A stretch of DNA of 6,688 nt from Aphodomonas sp964553125 (GTDB lineage: Bacteria; Bacillota; Clostridia; Christensenellales; Aristaeellaceae), in assembly GCA_964553125.1 (NCBI GenBank), contig CAZKJW010000120.1:1-6688 (forward strand). The letters are read 5' to 3'. Shown here piece after piece: positions 1-6,109 of the stretch. Each line of letters begins with the position of its first letter. The first letter of the stretch is position 1. A program made the translations under genes and the position numbers. The notes below the pieces were generated by a model that was not told where the DNA came from, ran no database searches, and saw only the letters and a list, made by a program, of their open reading frames with translations.

Positions 1-85
1 CACCTTTTCGGATACCAACGGCACAAACCAAAACCAGTAAGGCACCGAGTCCCAGACCTTCCAAAATCGTTTGAAACAACATCAT
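1..85 (-). CDS. Probable small membrane protein, N-terminus only (partial)
   Basis: The frame opens at an ATG whose first bases overlap the TGA of the upstream dehydrogenase gene (ATGA), and a GGGGAG ribosome binding site lies 6 nt upstream (92-97). The 28 visible residues start MMLFQTILEG and continue with a Gly/Leu/Val-rich hydrophobic stretch (about residues 10-24, containing GLGALLVLVCAVGI) that ends in Arg-Lys. This is what the first transmembrane helix of an integral membrane protein looks like, with positive residues after the helix. The rest of the protein lies beyond position 1. Translational coupling to the dehydrogenase suggests joint function, for example export, uptake or membrane anchoring, but nothing in this fragment identifies a family. 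A tandem ATG (85 and 82) leaves the exact first residue uncertain by one codon. Confidence 0.6.
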   Translation of the reverse strand, partial: MMLFQTILEGLGLGALLVLVCAVGIRKG

Positions 86-1017
86 ATATTTCTCCCCAAA
101 TACCGTCCGCATTCCTGTTCCAGTGCTTGCCATGTGGGGTACTTCGCACCAGTTTTCTCGAAAAACTTCTTGATATCACGGTTCAGCGCATTCATCTCGC
201 CCACCGCATTCATGGCATGGTCAGAGGCGCAGATTTTGCCGAGAGGTGTAGCGCACATGAGCTTGAAAAAGCGCAGACAGGTCTTGCGGTAGGCGGCACT
301 CTCGAAATCCTTGTCCGCTTTCGGCAAAATTTCATGTCCGGCGTTTTGAATGGCACGATAGCCCTCAATATTGGCGTCGATCAGCCGATTTAAGTAAGCG
401 ATATTCCCCTTGAGCTTTTTGAGGTCGCCATCTGTTTTGTAGCAGGCGAATGCTGCCGGAAGCACAAATGCCGCATGGCACAGTAAATAATCTTCCATGT
501 TCGGTTCGTAGACCACCTTGATCTTGGTTCCGGCGAAAATCTCATCGATCAGTGCTTCGTTGGAGGGCACACCCCGGAGCTGTCCGATGGTGATCTTCTT
601 CAAATCCATGGACACCACCCGGTCAGCCTCCCGATGCCCCGCCGAGAGAGAAAAGGCAAACAGCACATTTTTCTCCGGCAGAAGTGCGGCAATTTCCGCT
701 GCGCGCACATTGTTGCCCACGAAAACGATGTTCTTCGCGCGGCTTGAGCGCAGCGTGCCGAGCACCGTCTCAATCTGCGTGTAGCGCACGACAACGAAAA
801 TCACATCATAGGAATCCTCCGGGCGCAATGCCGCCGTCACCGGCACACGGCTGACGGTCGCCCACGGAGAAAAGATGCTCTTGATGCGCAGTCCGTTTTG
901 CTGAATTTTCTCGCCCCACGCGCCCCGTGCCAGCAGCGTGACATCCTTACCCGCGCGAAACAGGTTGTTTGCCAAATTGCAGCCGAGAACGCCCGCGCCA
1001 AACACCAGAATTCTCAT
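82..1017 (-). CDS. Ketopantoate reductase (PanE/ApbA)-family NAD(P)-dependent dehydrogenase, divergent
   Basis: A 311-residue protein, the usual length for 2-dehydropantoate 2-reductase relatives. The N-terminal Rossmann fold is clear: beta strand MRILVFGAGVLG with GxGxxG at residues 7-12, and Arg31 at the position that binds the NADPH 2'-phosphate in E. coli PanE. The C-terminal half is helical and ends with a segment like SDHAMNAVGEM, a form seen in Clostridia members of this superfamily. Key PanE residues are not kept. The conserved Lys of the cofactor loop is Arg78 (VVVRYTQ), the HNG loop reads GNN (101-103), and the catalytic Lys of the WxK motif aligns with Leu178/179 in MEDYLLCHAAF. 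The protein is therefore probably not a pantothenate-pathway enzyme, and its substrate is unknown. The ATG at 1017 was chosen because the Rossmann fold begins there and GAGGGG (1027-1032) lies 9 nt upstream; the frame stays open further upstream, to about 1170, but this extension overlaps the preceding gene. It follows the ATC-hydrolase-like gene by 19 nt and overlaps the next gene by 4 nt. Confidence 0.85.
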   Translation of the reverse strand: MRILVFGAGVLGCNLANNLFRAGKDVTLLARGAWGEKIQQNGLRIKSIFSPWATVSRVPVTAALRPEDSYDVIFVVVRYTQIETVLGTLRSSRAKNIVFVGNNVRAAEIAALLPEKNVLFAFSLSAGHREADRVVSMDLKKITIGQLRGVPSNEALIDEIFAGTKIKVVYEPNMEDYLLCHAAFVLPAAFACYKTDGDLKKLKGNIAYLNRLIDANIEGYRAIQNAGHEILPKADKDFESAAYRKTCLRFFKLMCATPLGKICASDHAMNAVGEMNALNRDIKKFFEKTGAKYPTWQALEQECGRYLGRNI

Positions 1018-1036
1018 CGTCCTTTTCCCCTCTTTA

Positions 1037-1744
1037 TCACTTGTTTCGCTTGAATCCCTGTTCGTCCACATATTCGGGATGCGCTTTCGGATATTCGTCC
1101 CTGTCCCCGCAGATGGTGTAGTCGCACTTGCAGCCGTCGGCGCAGGTTGTCGTCCGCACCAGCCTTGCATGGAGCAATTCCATGGCGGCGTAATCCGGGT
1201 TGCACATGGCGGGCATGACTTCTACTAAATCGTGCTGCTTCGCAAACTCTGCGATGGGGCAGGCCGTAAACTCATAGCGGATGGGCTTGTTCTTTTCGTA
1301 TGGCGCAAGCGCCATTATATAATCCCGCCAGCGCCCGCACTGCTTTTGCGCAGATGCAAACGCCCAGTGCATCGCTCTTTTCCAAAACGGCCTGTTGCAG
1401 TCCACAAACCCCAGCCTGCGGAACGGCGGCAGAAACAGCGCGCTTTCCATCGCTTCGATTTCCGCAACGCTCGTCGCTTCCCTGCACACGGTGTAATAGC
1501 TCATCAGCGCGATGCAGTCGTACGTCCCGCCGACGCCGTTGTGCAGGTTTTTCCTGCCGCCCAGATCCGTCCGCCAGTCCGAGAGAAACTCTGTATACTG
1601 CCGCTTCACCCGCTCCCAGACGGCTTCCCGCTGCGCTTGCGGGTAGTGCAGCGCGATCTTCGCCTGAATCTGCTTCTTGCAGGGCTTGGAATACGGCATG
1701 TGACACGCGCTGTCAGCCGTCTGCGCGTCGCGTCTCATTTTCAT
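1037..1744 (-). CDS. L-2-amino-thiazoline-4-carboxylic acid hydrolase-like protein (ATC hydrolase family)
   Basis: A 235-residue soluble protein with no signal peptide or membrane helix. The C-terminal third carries the recognisable family signature: ACPIAEFAKQH (161-171), PAMCNPDYAAMELLHARL (178-195) and TTTCADGCKCDY (198-209). It is rich in Cys and His (Cys162, Cys181, His192, Cys201, Cys205, Cys207). In Pseudomonas the named enzyme opens the thiazoline ring of ATC on the way to L-cysteine. Most Clostridia homologues are uncharacterised, so the reaction here is only inferred from the family, and the cysteine cluster would also suit metal binding. The start is uncertain: GGAGG (1748-1752) is 3 nt from the first ATG (1744) but 9 nt from a second in-frame ATG at 1738, which gives the better spacing and a protein two residues shorter. 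It is the first gene of the minus-strand unit and lies 19 nt before the ketopantoate-reductase-like gene. Confidence 0.75.
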   Translation of the reverse strand: MKMRRDAQTADSACHMPYSKPCKKQIQAKIALHYPQAQREAVWERVKRQYTEFLSDWRTDLGGRKNLHNGVGGTYDCIALMSYYTVCREATSVAEIEAMESALFLPPFRRLGFVDCNRPFWKRAMHWAFASAQKQCGRWRDYIMALAPYEKNKPIRYEFTACPIAEFAKQHDLVEVMPAMCNPDYAAMELLHARLVRTTTCADGCKCDYTICGDRDEYPKAHPEYVDEQGFKRNK

Positions 1745-1795
1745 GCGCCTCCCAATATCCGAAATATGTGTTAGAGTGCTTTAACTCGCGTGCGT

Positions 1796-1842
1796 AAAAA
1801 ATGTGAATCGCGCGGCCATGCGTCTGCACTGCCGCTGTTCAC
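1796..1842 (-). promoter_or_regulatory. Leader hairpin with T6 run, possible attenuator
   Basis: Just after the predicted transcription start of the ATC-hydrolase unit, the minus strand can fold as GTGAA (1838-1842) with TTCAC (1803-1807) and GCGGC (1831-1835) with GCCGC (1812-1816). A 2x4 internal loop separates the two stems, and a small inner TGC/GCA stem is possible. The outer stem is followed after one base by six T residues (1801-1796). This resembles an intrinsic terminator placed in the 5' leader, but the stem is interrupted and no known riboswitch or T-box motif was recognised. Confidence 0.35.
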
Positions 1843-1850
1843 TGCGATGC

Positions 1851-1879
1851 ATTATAGTCAAGTCACGCCGCGTTGTCAA
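1851..1879 (-). promoter_or_regulatory. Consensus sigma-A promoter of the ATC-hydrolase/dehydrogenase unit
   Basis: On the minus strand TTGACA (1879-1874) and TATAAT (1856-1851) both match the consensus exactly, separated by the optimal 17 nt. Transcription should begin near 1843-1845, giving a leader of about 100 nt before the ATG at 1744. This suggests strong basal expression, possibly tempered by the leader hairpin or a repressor. It also marks the downstream genes as a unit separate from the dehydrogenase trio that ends at 1981. Confidence 0.8.
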
Positions 1880-1901
1880 GCGAGCGCACTTCAAACGCGA
1901 C

Positions 1902-1972
1902 AAAAAGCGCCGCCCAACCCAGCCGACAAACGCGGCCGGATCAGACGGCGCGAATCGCGCCCTGTTTTCAGG
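1902..1972 (-). terminator. Probable terminator region downstream of the dehydrogenase trio
   Basis: Reading the minus strand after the stop at 1981 there are several GC-rich hairpins. CCTG-tttt-CAGG lies at 1961-1972, and a perfect 6-bp stem GGCGCG/CGCGCC with a 3-nt loop lies at 1947-1961. A longer-range pairing of GCGCCG (1951-1946) with CGGCGC (1912-1907) is followed at once by TTTTT (1906-1902). The last is the best candidate for an intrinsic terminator, although its loop is long and would need internal folding. It sits just before the next promoter, where a terminator would be expected. Confidence 0.4.
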
Positions 1973-1980
1973 AAACGTCG

Positions 1981-2343
1981 TTACGCCTTGTCCAGATTTT
2001 TCGTGACGATCACGTCGCAGTCATACCCCAGCAGGTTATGCACCACCACGTCGCCGATGCGCACCGGCGCGGCGAGCGTCTGCCCGTTGATGACGTTCAT
2101 CGCATCAAAGATGCGGTTCTTCGGAATGGGCTGCGTGAGGCGGACGCTGACAAGCGGCAGCACGCCGCCGGAAACCCGCACGCTGGTCGCGATGGTTCTG
2201 CGGGGATCCTCCAGCTCCTGCGTCACATACGTTTTTCCCTTCGGGCAGAGGTTGCCTTCAATCGAAAGCACCTTCGTGCCCTCGTACTCGGCCTCGATCT
2301 CGCAGCCGTTCGGGCAGACGATGCAGGTAAAGGTACGCTTCAT
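1981..2343 (-). CDS. DUF1667 family protein, putative Fe-S subunit of the dehydrogenase trio
   Basis: A 120-residue protein. Near the N-terminus it carries CIVCPNGC (Cys7, Cys10, Cys14) and, after a short spacer, LCPKG with Cys33. A CxxCxxxC-x18-C arrangement like this resembles the [4Fe-4S] ligand set of molybdopterin oxidoreductases, although cluster binding is inferred. The rest (GKTYVTQELEDPRR, PLVSVRLTQPIPK, GDVVVHNLLG) matches the conserved blocks of DUF1667, which in Clostridia commonly follows a GlpA-like dehydrogenase and an FAD/NAD oxidoreductase. It probably acts as a small electron-transfer or structural subunit in place of GlpC. The ATG at 2343 overlaps the upstream TGA (ATGA), and GGAGG (2354-2358) lies 10 nt upstream. 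An in-frame GTG at 2352 is too close to that site to be the start. No membrane segment is present. Confidence 0.85.
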   Translation of the reverse strand: MKRTFTCIVCPNGCEIEAEYEGTKVLSIEGNLCPKGKTYVTQELEDPRRTIATSVRVSGGVLPLVSVRLTQPIPKNRIFDAMNVINGQTLAAPVRIGDVVVHNLLGYDCDVIVTKNLDKA

Positions 2344-3575
2344 TCCACACACACCTCCATATCGGCGGAAGCATTCAGCTTCGCCGCCTTGATCGGCAGC
2401 TGGATCATTTCAGCCGGCAATGCCTTGCGCATCTTCCTGCGCAGAATTTCCGTATCGCCCTGCCGCACCACGATGCTGACATTCTGCATCGGCTGGCGTA
2501 CGCGGAGGGAAAGCGTGAAGTCGCGCTTCCCGCTGATGCGCTGAGGAATCACATGCCCCACATTCGCACCGGCGTTGACCGCGAGCGGACAGGCGGGCAG
2601 CGAACCGGAAAGCAGATACTCCGCCGCGCTGTCTGCAAGCGCTTCCGCTTCCAGCGAAACAAAGTCCACCAGATCATGCACATGCAGGACGTTTCCGGCG
2701 GCAAAAATTCCGGGCACCTGCGTCTGGCAGTTTTCATCCACGAACGCGCCGCGCGTGCGCGGGTCAAGCTCCACGCCTGCGGCGAGAGAAAGCTCGTTCT
2801 CGGGGATCAGGCCGACGGAGAGAATCAGCGTATCGCAGGAGATTTCTTCTTCCGTGCCGGGGATGGGGCGGAAATGCTCGTCGCACTGCGCCACGACGAC
2901 GCTGCTGAGGCGCTCGCGCCCGCGAATGTCCACAACCGTATGCGACAGATGCAGCGGAATATCATAGTCGTTCAGGCACTGCTCGATATTGCGCGGCAGG
3001 CCGCTCGGATAGGGCTGCACCTCGTAAACGCCCTTGACGTGCGCGCCCTCCAGCGTCATGCGGCGCGCCATAATCAGACCGATATCGCCGCTGCCGAGGA
3101 TGACGACTTCTTTGCCGACCATGATGTTCTGCAGGTTGATATAATTCTGCGCGACGCCCGCGGTGTAAACGCCTGCGGGGCGCTGTCCCGGAATGGCCAG
3201 CGCGCCGCGCGTGCGCTCGCGGCAGCCCATCGTCAGCAGCACGGCGTCCGCCTGAAATTGCAGCAGCCCGTGCTCCCGGCTGGCGGCGGTAACGATCTTC
3301 TCCCCGCTCACATCCAGCACGGTGCAGTCAGTGATGATTTCAATGCCCGTCTCGGCAACCTTGTCGATAAAGCGCTGGGCGTATTCCGGCCCGGACAGGG
3401 ACTCGCCAAAGCGCGTCAGACCAAAGCCGTCGTGAATGCACTGGCGCAGGATTCCGCCCGGAAAATGCTCGCGTTCAAGGATCAGGACATCCTTCACGCC
3501 CTTCTCCCAAAGGCGCAGTGCGGCTGCAAGACCCGCCGGGCCGCCGCCCACGATGATGGCTTGCTTATGCGTCAT
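2340..3575 (-). CDS. FAD/NAD(P)-binding oxidoreductase, middle gene of the GlpA-like dehydrogenase operon
   Basis: A 411-residue flavoprotein of the pyridine nucleotide-disulfide oxidoreductase fold. The FAD dinucleotide motif VGGGPAG is at 9-15 and a conserved FPGGILRQC follows at 38-46. The second dinucleotide motif LGSGDIG (160-166) marks the NAD(P) domain, and the second FAD motif GIFAAGN is at 289-295. There is no CxxC redox pair in the NAD domain, so it is not a thioredoxin reductase. It more closely resembles the NAD-linked flavoprotein subunits found beside GlpA-like, opine and sarcosine oxidase proteins. About 65 residues after the FAD domain form a tail of unknown role. It probably takes electrons from the partner dehydrogenase and passes them to NAD(P)+, or the reverse. 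The ATG at 3575 overlaps the upstream TGA (ATGA) and AAAGGAGG (core GGAGG 3585-3589) lies 9 nt upstream; the downstream gene starts at another ATGA. The frame continues open upstream, but that part lies inside the preceding gene. Confidence 0.85.
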   Translation of the reverse strand: MTHKQAIIVGGGPAGLAAALRLWEKGVKDVLILEREHFPGGILRQCIHDGFGLTRFGESLSGPEYAQRFIDKVAETGIEIITDCTVLDVSGEKIVTAASREHGLLQFQADAVLLTMGCRERTRGALAIPGQRPAGVYTAGVAQNYINLQNIMVGKEVVILGSGDIGLIMARRMTLEGAHVKGVYEVQPYPSGLPRNIEQCLNDYDIPLHLSHTVVDIRGRERLSSVVVAQCDEHFRPIPGTEEEISCDTLILSVGLIPENELSLAAGVELDPRTRGAFVDENCQTQVPGIFAAGNVLHVHDLVDFVSLEAEALADSAAEYLLSGSLPACPLAVNAGANVGHVIPQRISGKRDFTLSLRVRQPMQNVSIVVRQGDTEILRRKMRKALPAEMIQLPIKAAKLNASADMEVCVE

Positions 3576-5038
3576 GCCTGTTCGCCTCCTTTGACATAGC
3601 CGGTAAACATGTGAGATTCGCCGTTGGTCAGGTTCACGTCGGTTACGGCCTTGCCAAGTTCTTCGCGAATCATGGCGGTGATGCGCGTCTCGCAGTAGCC
3701 GCCCTGGCAGCGTCCCATGCTCGCGCGGGTACGCACCTTGATTCCGTTCACCGTACACACGCCGAGCGGATTGTGAATCGCCTGAATGATTTCCGCGCGG
3801 GAGACGGTCTCGCAGCGGCAGACGATCTCGCCGTAATCGGGATTCTCCGCGATGAGCTTCGCCTGCTCCTCGCGGCTGGCTTCGCTGAAGCGGCGAATGC
3901 CCTTGCGAACGGGGTTAAAGTCCGGATTGGTCTGCAGCGCTTCGCGCTGTGCAATCATCCCGACGACGCGGCGCGCAATGGGCAGCGCGCTGGTCAGGCC
4001 GGGGCTTTCAATGCCCACAAGGTTGACCACGCCCGGCGCCTCGTCGCGGCACTCAATCGTGAAATCCTGAATCTCGCCCGTGACTGGGTCGATGCGCTTG
4101 GGGCGCGCGCCGGCAAACGTGCGGATGTAATACTCGCGCTTCATGTGCTTGAACATGCGCGCGCCGCTCTCCTGAAGGCCGTCCATGCCCGACTGGGAGA
4201 CGCTGTAATCCTCGCCATCCTCAACGTTGAAGCTGTTGGGGCCGACAAGCACGTTGCCGTCCACGGTCGGAGTGGCATGCGTGTCGAACGTGTTGCGCAC
4301 GGTCGGCGCGGGATAGACCGGAATCTTCGCAAACGCGCCGGCCTTTTTGTCCAGCACGAAGTATTCGCCCTTCACCGGCTGAATCACATAGCCGGGAATG
4401 CCCAGCATGGCGCTGATTTTCGCGCTGTTCAGCCCCGCGCTGTTGACGACCCAGCGGCAGGTGAAATCGCCCTTGCTCGTGTGGAGCAGGTGGCGGCCGT
4501 CCTCCAGGCGCTCTGCGCCCGTCACTTCCGTATAAAGATGATAGCGCACGCCGTTGTTCGCCGCGTTTTCCGCAAGCGCGACAGTGTACGTGAACGGATC
4601 GAGGATGCCGCTGCTGGGGCAGAAAATGGCGAAGTTGCCGCCGGCGGAAGGATCGATTTCGTCCATGCGGGCGCGGTCGATCAGCTCCATGCCCGGCACG
4701 CCGTTCGCTTCGCCGCGCGCAATCATGGTTTTGAGGCGCTCGCGGTGCTCCTCGGTGAAGCCGACGATCAGCTTACCCGTGCGCTTGAACGGCACGTCCA
4801 GCTCCTTGGCAACCCGGTCAAACTCGGCGTTGCCTTCCACGGCGCACTGCGCCTTGAGGCTGCCGGTCTTGTACAGGAAGCCTGCGTGCAGCATACCGGT
4901 GTTGCGGCCGCTGGTCTGGCAGCATACGTCGCTTTCCTTTTCCAGCACGGCGATGGACAGCTTGTAGCGGGACAATTCGCGCGCGACGGCGCTGCCCACT
5001 ACGCCGCCGCCGATGATGATAACGTCGTAGCTTTGCAT
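3572..5038 (-). CDS. GlpA-like FAD-dependent dehydrogenase with C-terminal BFD [2Fe-2S] domain
   Basis: A 488-residue protein. Residues 1 to about 370 form a DAO/GlpA-type flavoprotein: MQSYDVIIIGGGVVG with the FAD GxGxxG at 10-15, ribose-binding Glu33, the TSGRNTGMLHAGFLY block (42-56), RTFAGARPK with Arg306 and Arg312 as candidate anion-binding residues, and the C-terminal FAD motif GIESPGLTSA (342-351). Residues 403-460 are a BFD-like [2Fe-2S] domain with CRC (407, 409) and RCQGGYC (444, 449). This architecture is that of anaerobic glycerol-3-phosphate dehydrogenase subunit A, and related proteins oxidise L-2-hydroxyglutarate or other 2-hydroxy acids, so the substrate is not settled. It lacks a membrane segment. 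It is the first gene of the operon; the ATG at 5038 was chosen because the flavin fold starts there and AGGAG (5047-5051) is 8 nt upstream. An in-frame ATG at 5098 would place the start upstream of the predicted transcription start. Confidence 0.85.
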   Translation of the reverse strand: MQSYDVIIIGGGVVGSAVARELSRYKLSIAVLEKESDVCCQTSGRNTGMLHAGFLYKTGSLKAQCAVEGNAEFDRVAKELDVPFKRTGKLIVGFTEEHRERLKTMIARGEANGVPGMELIDRARMDEIDPSAGGNFAIFCPSSGILDPFTYTVALAENAANNGVRYHLYTEVTGAERLEDGRHLLHTSKGDFTCRWVVNSAGLNSAKISAMLGIPGYVIQPVKGEYFVLDKKAGAFAKIPVYPAPTVRNTFDTHATPTVDGNVLVGPNSFNVEDGEDYSVSQSGMDGLQESGARMFKHMKREYYIRTFAGARPKRIDPVTGEIQDFTIECRDEAPGVVNLVGIESPGLTSALPIARRVVGMIAQREALQTNPDFNPVRKGIRRFSEASREEQAKLIAENPDYGEIVCRCETVSRAEIIQAIHNPLGVCTVNGIKVRTRASMGRCQGGYCETRITAMIREELGKAVTDVNLTNGESHMFTGYVKGGEQA

Positions 5039-5089
5039 AAATGGTGCTCCTTCCTTGGTAAAGGGTTGCAATTTTGTTTCATTTATTTT

Positions 5090-5118
5090 ATCATACATAC
5101 GGTTATACCATGTGTCAA
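5090..5118 (-). promoter_or_regulatory. Sigma-A promoter of the dehydrogenase trio
   Basis: The minus strand carries TTGACA (5118-5113), a 17-nt spacer, and TATGAT (5095-5090), one mismatch from consensus. The predicted transcription start is near 5083, giving a 45-nt leader before the ATG at 5038. The promoter lies between the LysR-type operator and the operon, consistent with activation or repression by the divergent regulator. Confidence 0.7.
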
Positions 5119-5137
5119 CTTCTTATAAATTACAGAT

Positions 5138-5156
5138 ATGTTAGTTCTGCTAACAT
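5138..5156. promoter_or_regulatory. LysR-type operator, perfect 7-5-7 inverted repeat (T-N11-A)
   Basis: ATGTTAG (5138-5144) and CTAACAT (5150-5156) are perfect inverted repeats around the 5-nt centre TTCTG. The symmetric pair T5141 and A5153 gives the T-N11-A geometry of LysR recognition sites. The centre, 5147, is about 64 bp upstream of the predicted start of the dehydrogenase trio, the classical place for the recognition half of a LysR footprint. It also lies about 40-57 bp before the lysR ATG, so autoregulation is likely. Confidence 0.7.
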
Positions 5157-5194
5157 TCAAAGCCAAGCGCAGGGGCGCGATCGGAGGCTCAGAA

Positions 5195-6103
5195 ATGGAT
5201 TTGCATCTGCTGGAAAACATCGTCTGCATCGCGGACGAACGAAGCATCACACGGGCCGCGGAGAAACGCTATGTCACGCAGAGCGCGCTCAACCAGCAGC
5301 TTCAAAAGCTGGAAAGCGAACTTGGCGCGCCGCTGTTCATCCGCGCGCGCGGCAACTGGCAGCCGACGGAGGCCGGAAAAGCCTACCTCGACGCCGCGCG
5401 GAAAATGCTCCTTCTCAAGAAAAACGCCTATGCCCGCATTGCCGACTGGGCAGAAAAAAACAGCCGTCACCTTTCGGTGGGGCTGATTCCCGAGCGCGGC
5501 GTGGATATGTTCACAGAGGTCTATCCGACCTTTCACAAAGCCTATCCGCATATTCAGGTGGAGCCGGTGGAGTGCAACGTAACGGCCATGCAGCGCATGA
5601 TCACCGCCGGGCAGCTCGATCTGGGGCTTGCGACGCTCACGCCGGAGCAGCGGGACGAGAATGACTATCATCTGCTTGCAGAGGAAGAAATCCTGCTCGC
5701 CGTGCCGGTCGGGCATCCTCTGGCCGAAGGCGGCAGCCCGAACTGGCGGCAGGCAGCCGCAACCGATCTCGCCCGTTTCGCGCACGAGCCGTTCGTCCGC
5801 ATCTACCATCGCTCCACGCTCTTTCGCCTGACGCAATCGCTGTTCGACGAAGCGGGCTTTGAGCCGCAGATGCTTTTCTCCACCTCCAGCAACATCAGCA
5901 AATACCGCATCGTGTCGCTCGGCCTCGGGCTTGCCCTGCTGCCCGCCATCTATGCGCAGGAGGACGGCAGCGTCGTCTATTTCCGCCTGCCGCAGCACCC
6001 CTCATGGCAGGTGACGCTGTGCAGCCGCCGGGGCGCGTATCTCGGCCGCGCAGAGCAATGCTATATCGATCTGTGCCGCGCGTACTGGCAGGCGCGGCGC
6101 TGA
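5195..6103 (+). CDS. LysR-type transcriptional regulator, divergent from the dehydrogenase trio
   Basis: A 302-residue protein of standard LysR length. The N-terminal winged helix-turn-helix is clear: residues 1-60 include SITRAAEKRYVTQSALNQQLQKLESELGAPLFIR (17-50) and the wing QPTEAGKAYL (56-65), followed by a linker helix. From about residue 91 (HLSVGLIPERG) begins the periplasmic-binding-like effector domain, with the usual AGQLDLGLAT block (about 145-154) and SLGLGLALLPA near 254-264. The ligand cannot be deduced. The ATG at 5195 was chosen because GGAGG (5183-5187) lies 7 nt upstream and the helix-turn-helix then starts at the normal distance. An in-frame ATG at 5138 has no ribosome binding site and falls inside the operator. 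Its divergent position and the operator between imply that it controls the trio and itself. It ends 6 nt before the stop of the convergent sigma-54 activator. Confidence 0.92.
   Translation: MDLHLLENIVCIADERSITRAAEKRYVTQSALNQQLQKLESELGAPLFIRARGNWQPTEAGKAYLDAARKMLLLKKNAYARIADWAEKNSRHLSVGLIPERGVDMFTEVYPTFHKAYPHIQVEPVECNVTAMQRMITAGQLDLGLATLTPEQRDENDYHLLAEEEILLAVPVGHPLAEGGSPNWRQAAATDLARFAHEPFVRIYHRSTLFRLTQSLFDEAGFEPQMLFSTSSNISKYRIVSLGLGLALLPAIYAQEDGSVVYFRLPQHPSWQVTLCSRRGAYLGRAEQCYIDLCRAYWQARR
6075..6098. other. GC-rich hairpin at the end of the LysR gene
   Basis: GCCGCGC (6075-6081) pairs perfectly with GCGCGGC (6092-6098) across a 10-nt loop, inside the last codons of the LysR gene and just before the convergent stop codons. 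There is no T run on either side in either direction, so it is not a standard intrinsic terminator. It may still slow convergent transcription, or be a by-product of Arg/Ala-rich GC codons. Confidence 0.3.
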
Positions 6104-6109
6104 CGCGCG

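Noticed and set aside
2553..3599. Long open frame on the plus strand antisense to the FAD/NAD oxidoreductase
   Set aside because: Same reasoning: the minus-strand protein has two dinucleotide-binding motifs, while the antisense translation is Ala/Arg/His-rich with no recognisable domain.
5055..5071. Sigma-54-like element TTGG...TTGCA on the plus strand upstream of lysR
   Set aside because: The GG and GC doublets are 9 nt apart instead of the strict 10, and the -24 half matches poorly, so it is unlikely to be functional.
3611..5128. Long open frame on the plus strand antisense to the GlpA-like gene
   Set aside because: It mirrors a confidently identified gene in the opposite strand, its translation resembles no family, and it lacks a ribosome binding site. 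It results from GC-rich codon use.
5124..5129. TATAAA as the -10 element for the lysR gene
   Set aside because: No acceptable -35 hexamer is found 16-18 nt upstream, so the lysR promoter is left unassigned.
5138..5194. Upstream ATG at 5138 as an alternative lysR start
   Set aside because: There is no ribosome binding site before it, the extra residues are not LysR-like, and it falls in the operator palindrome. The ATG at 5195 has GGAGG 7 nt upstream.
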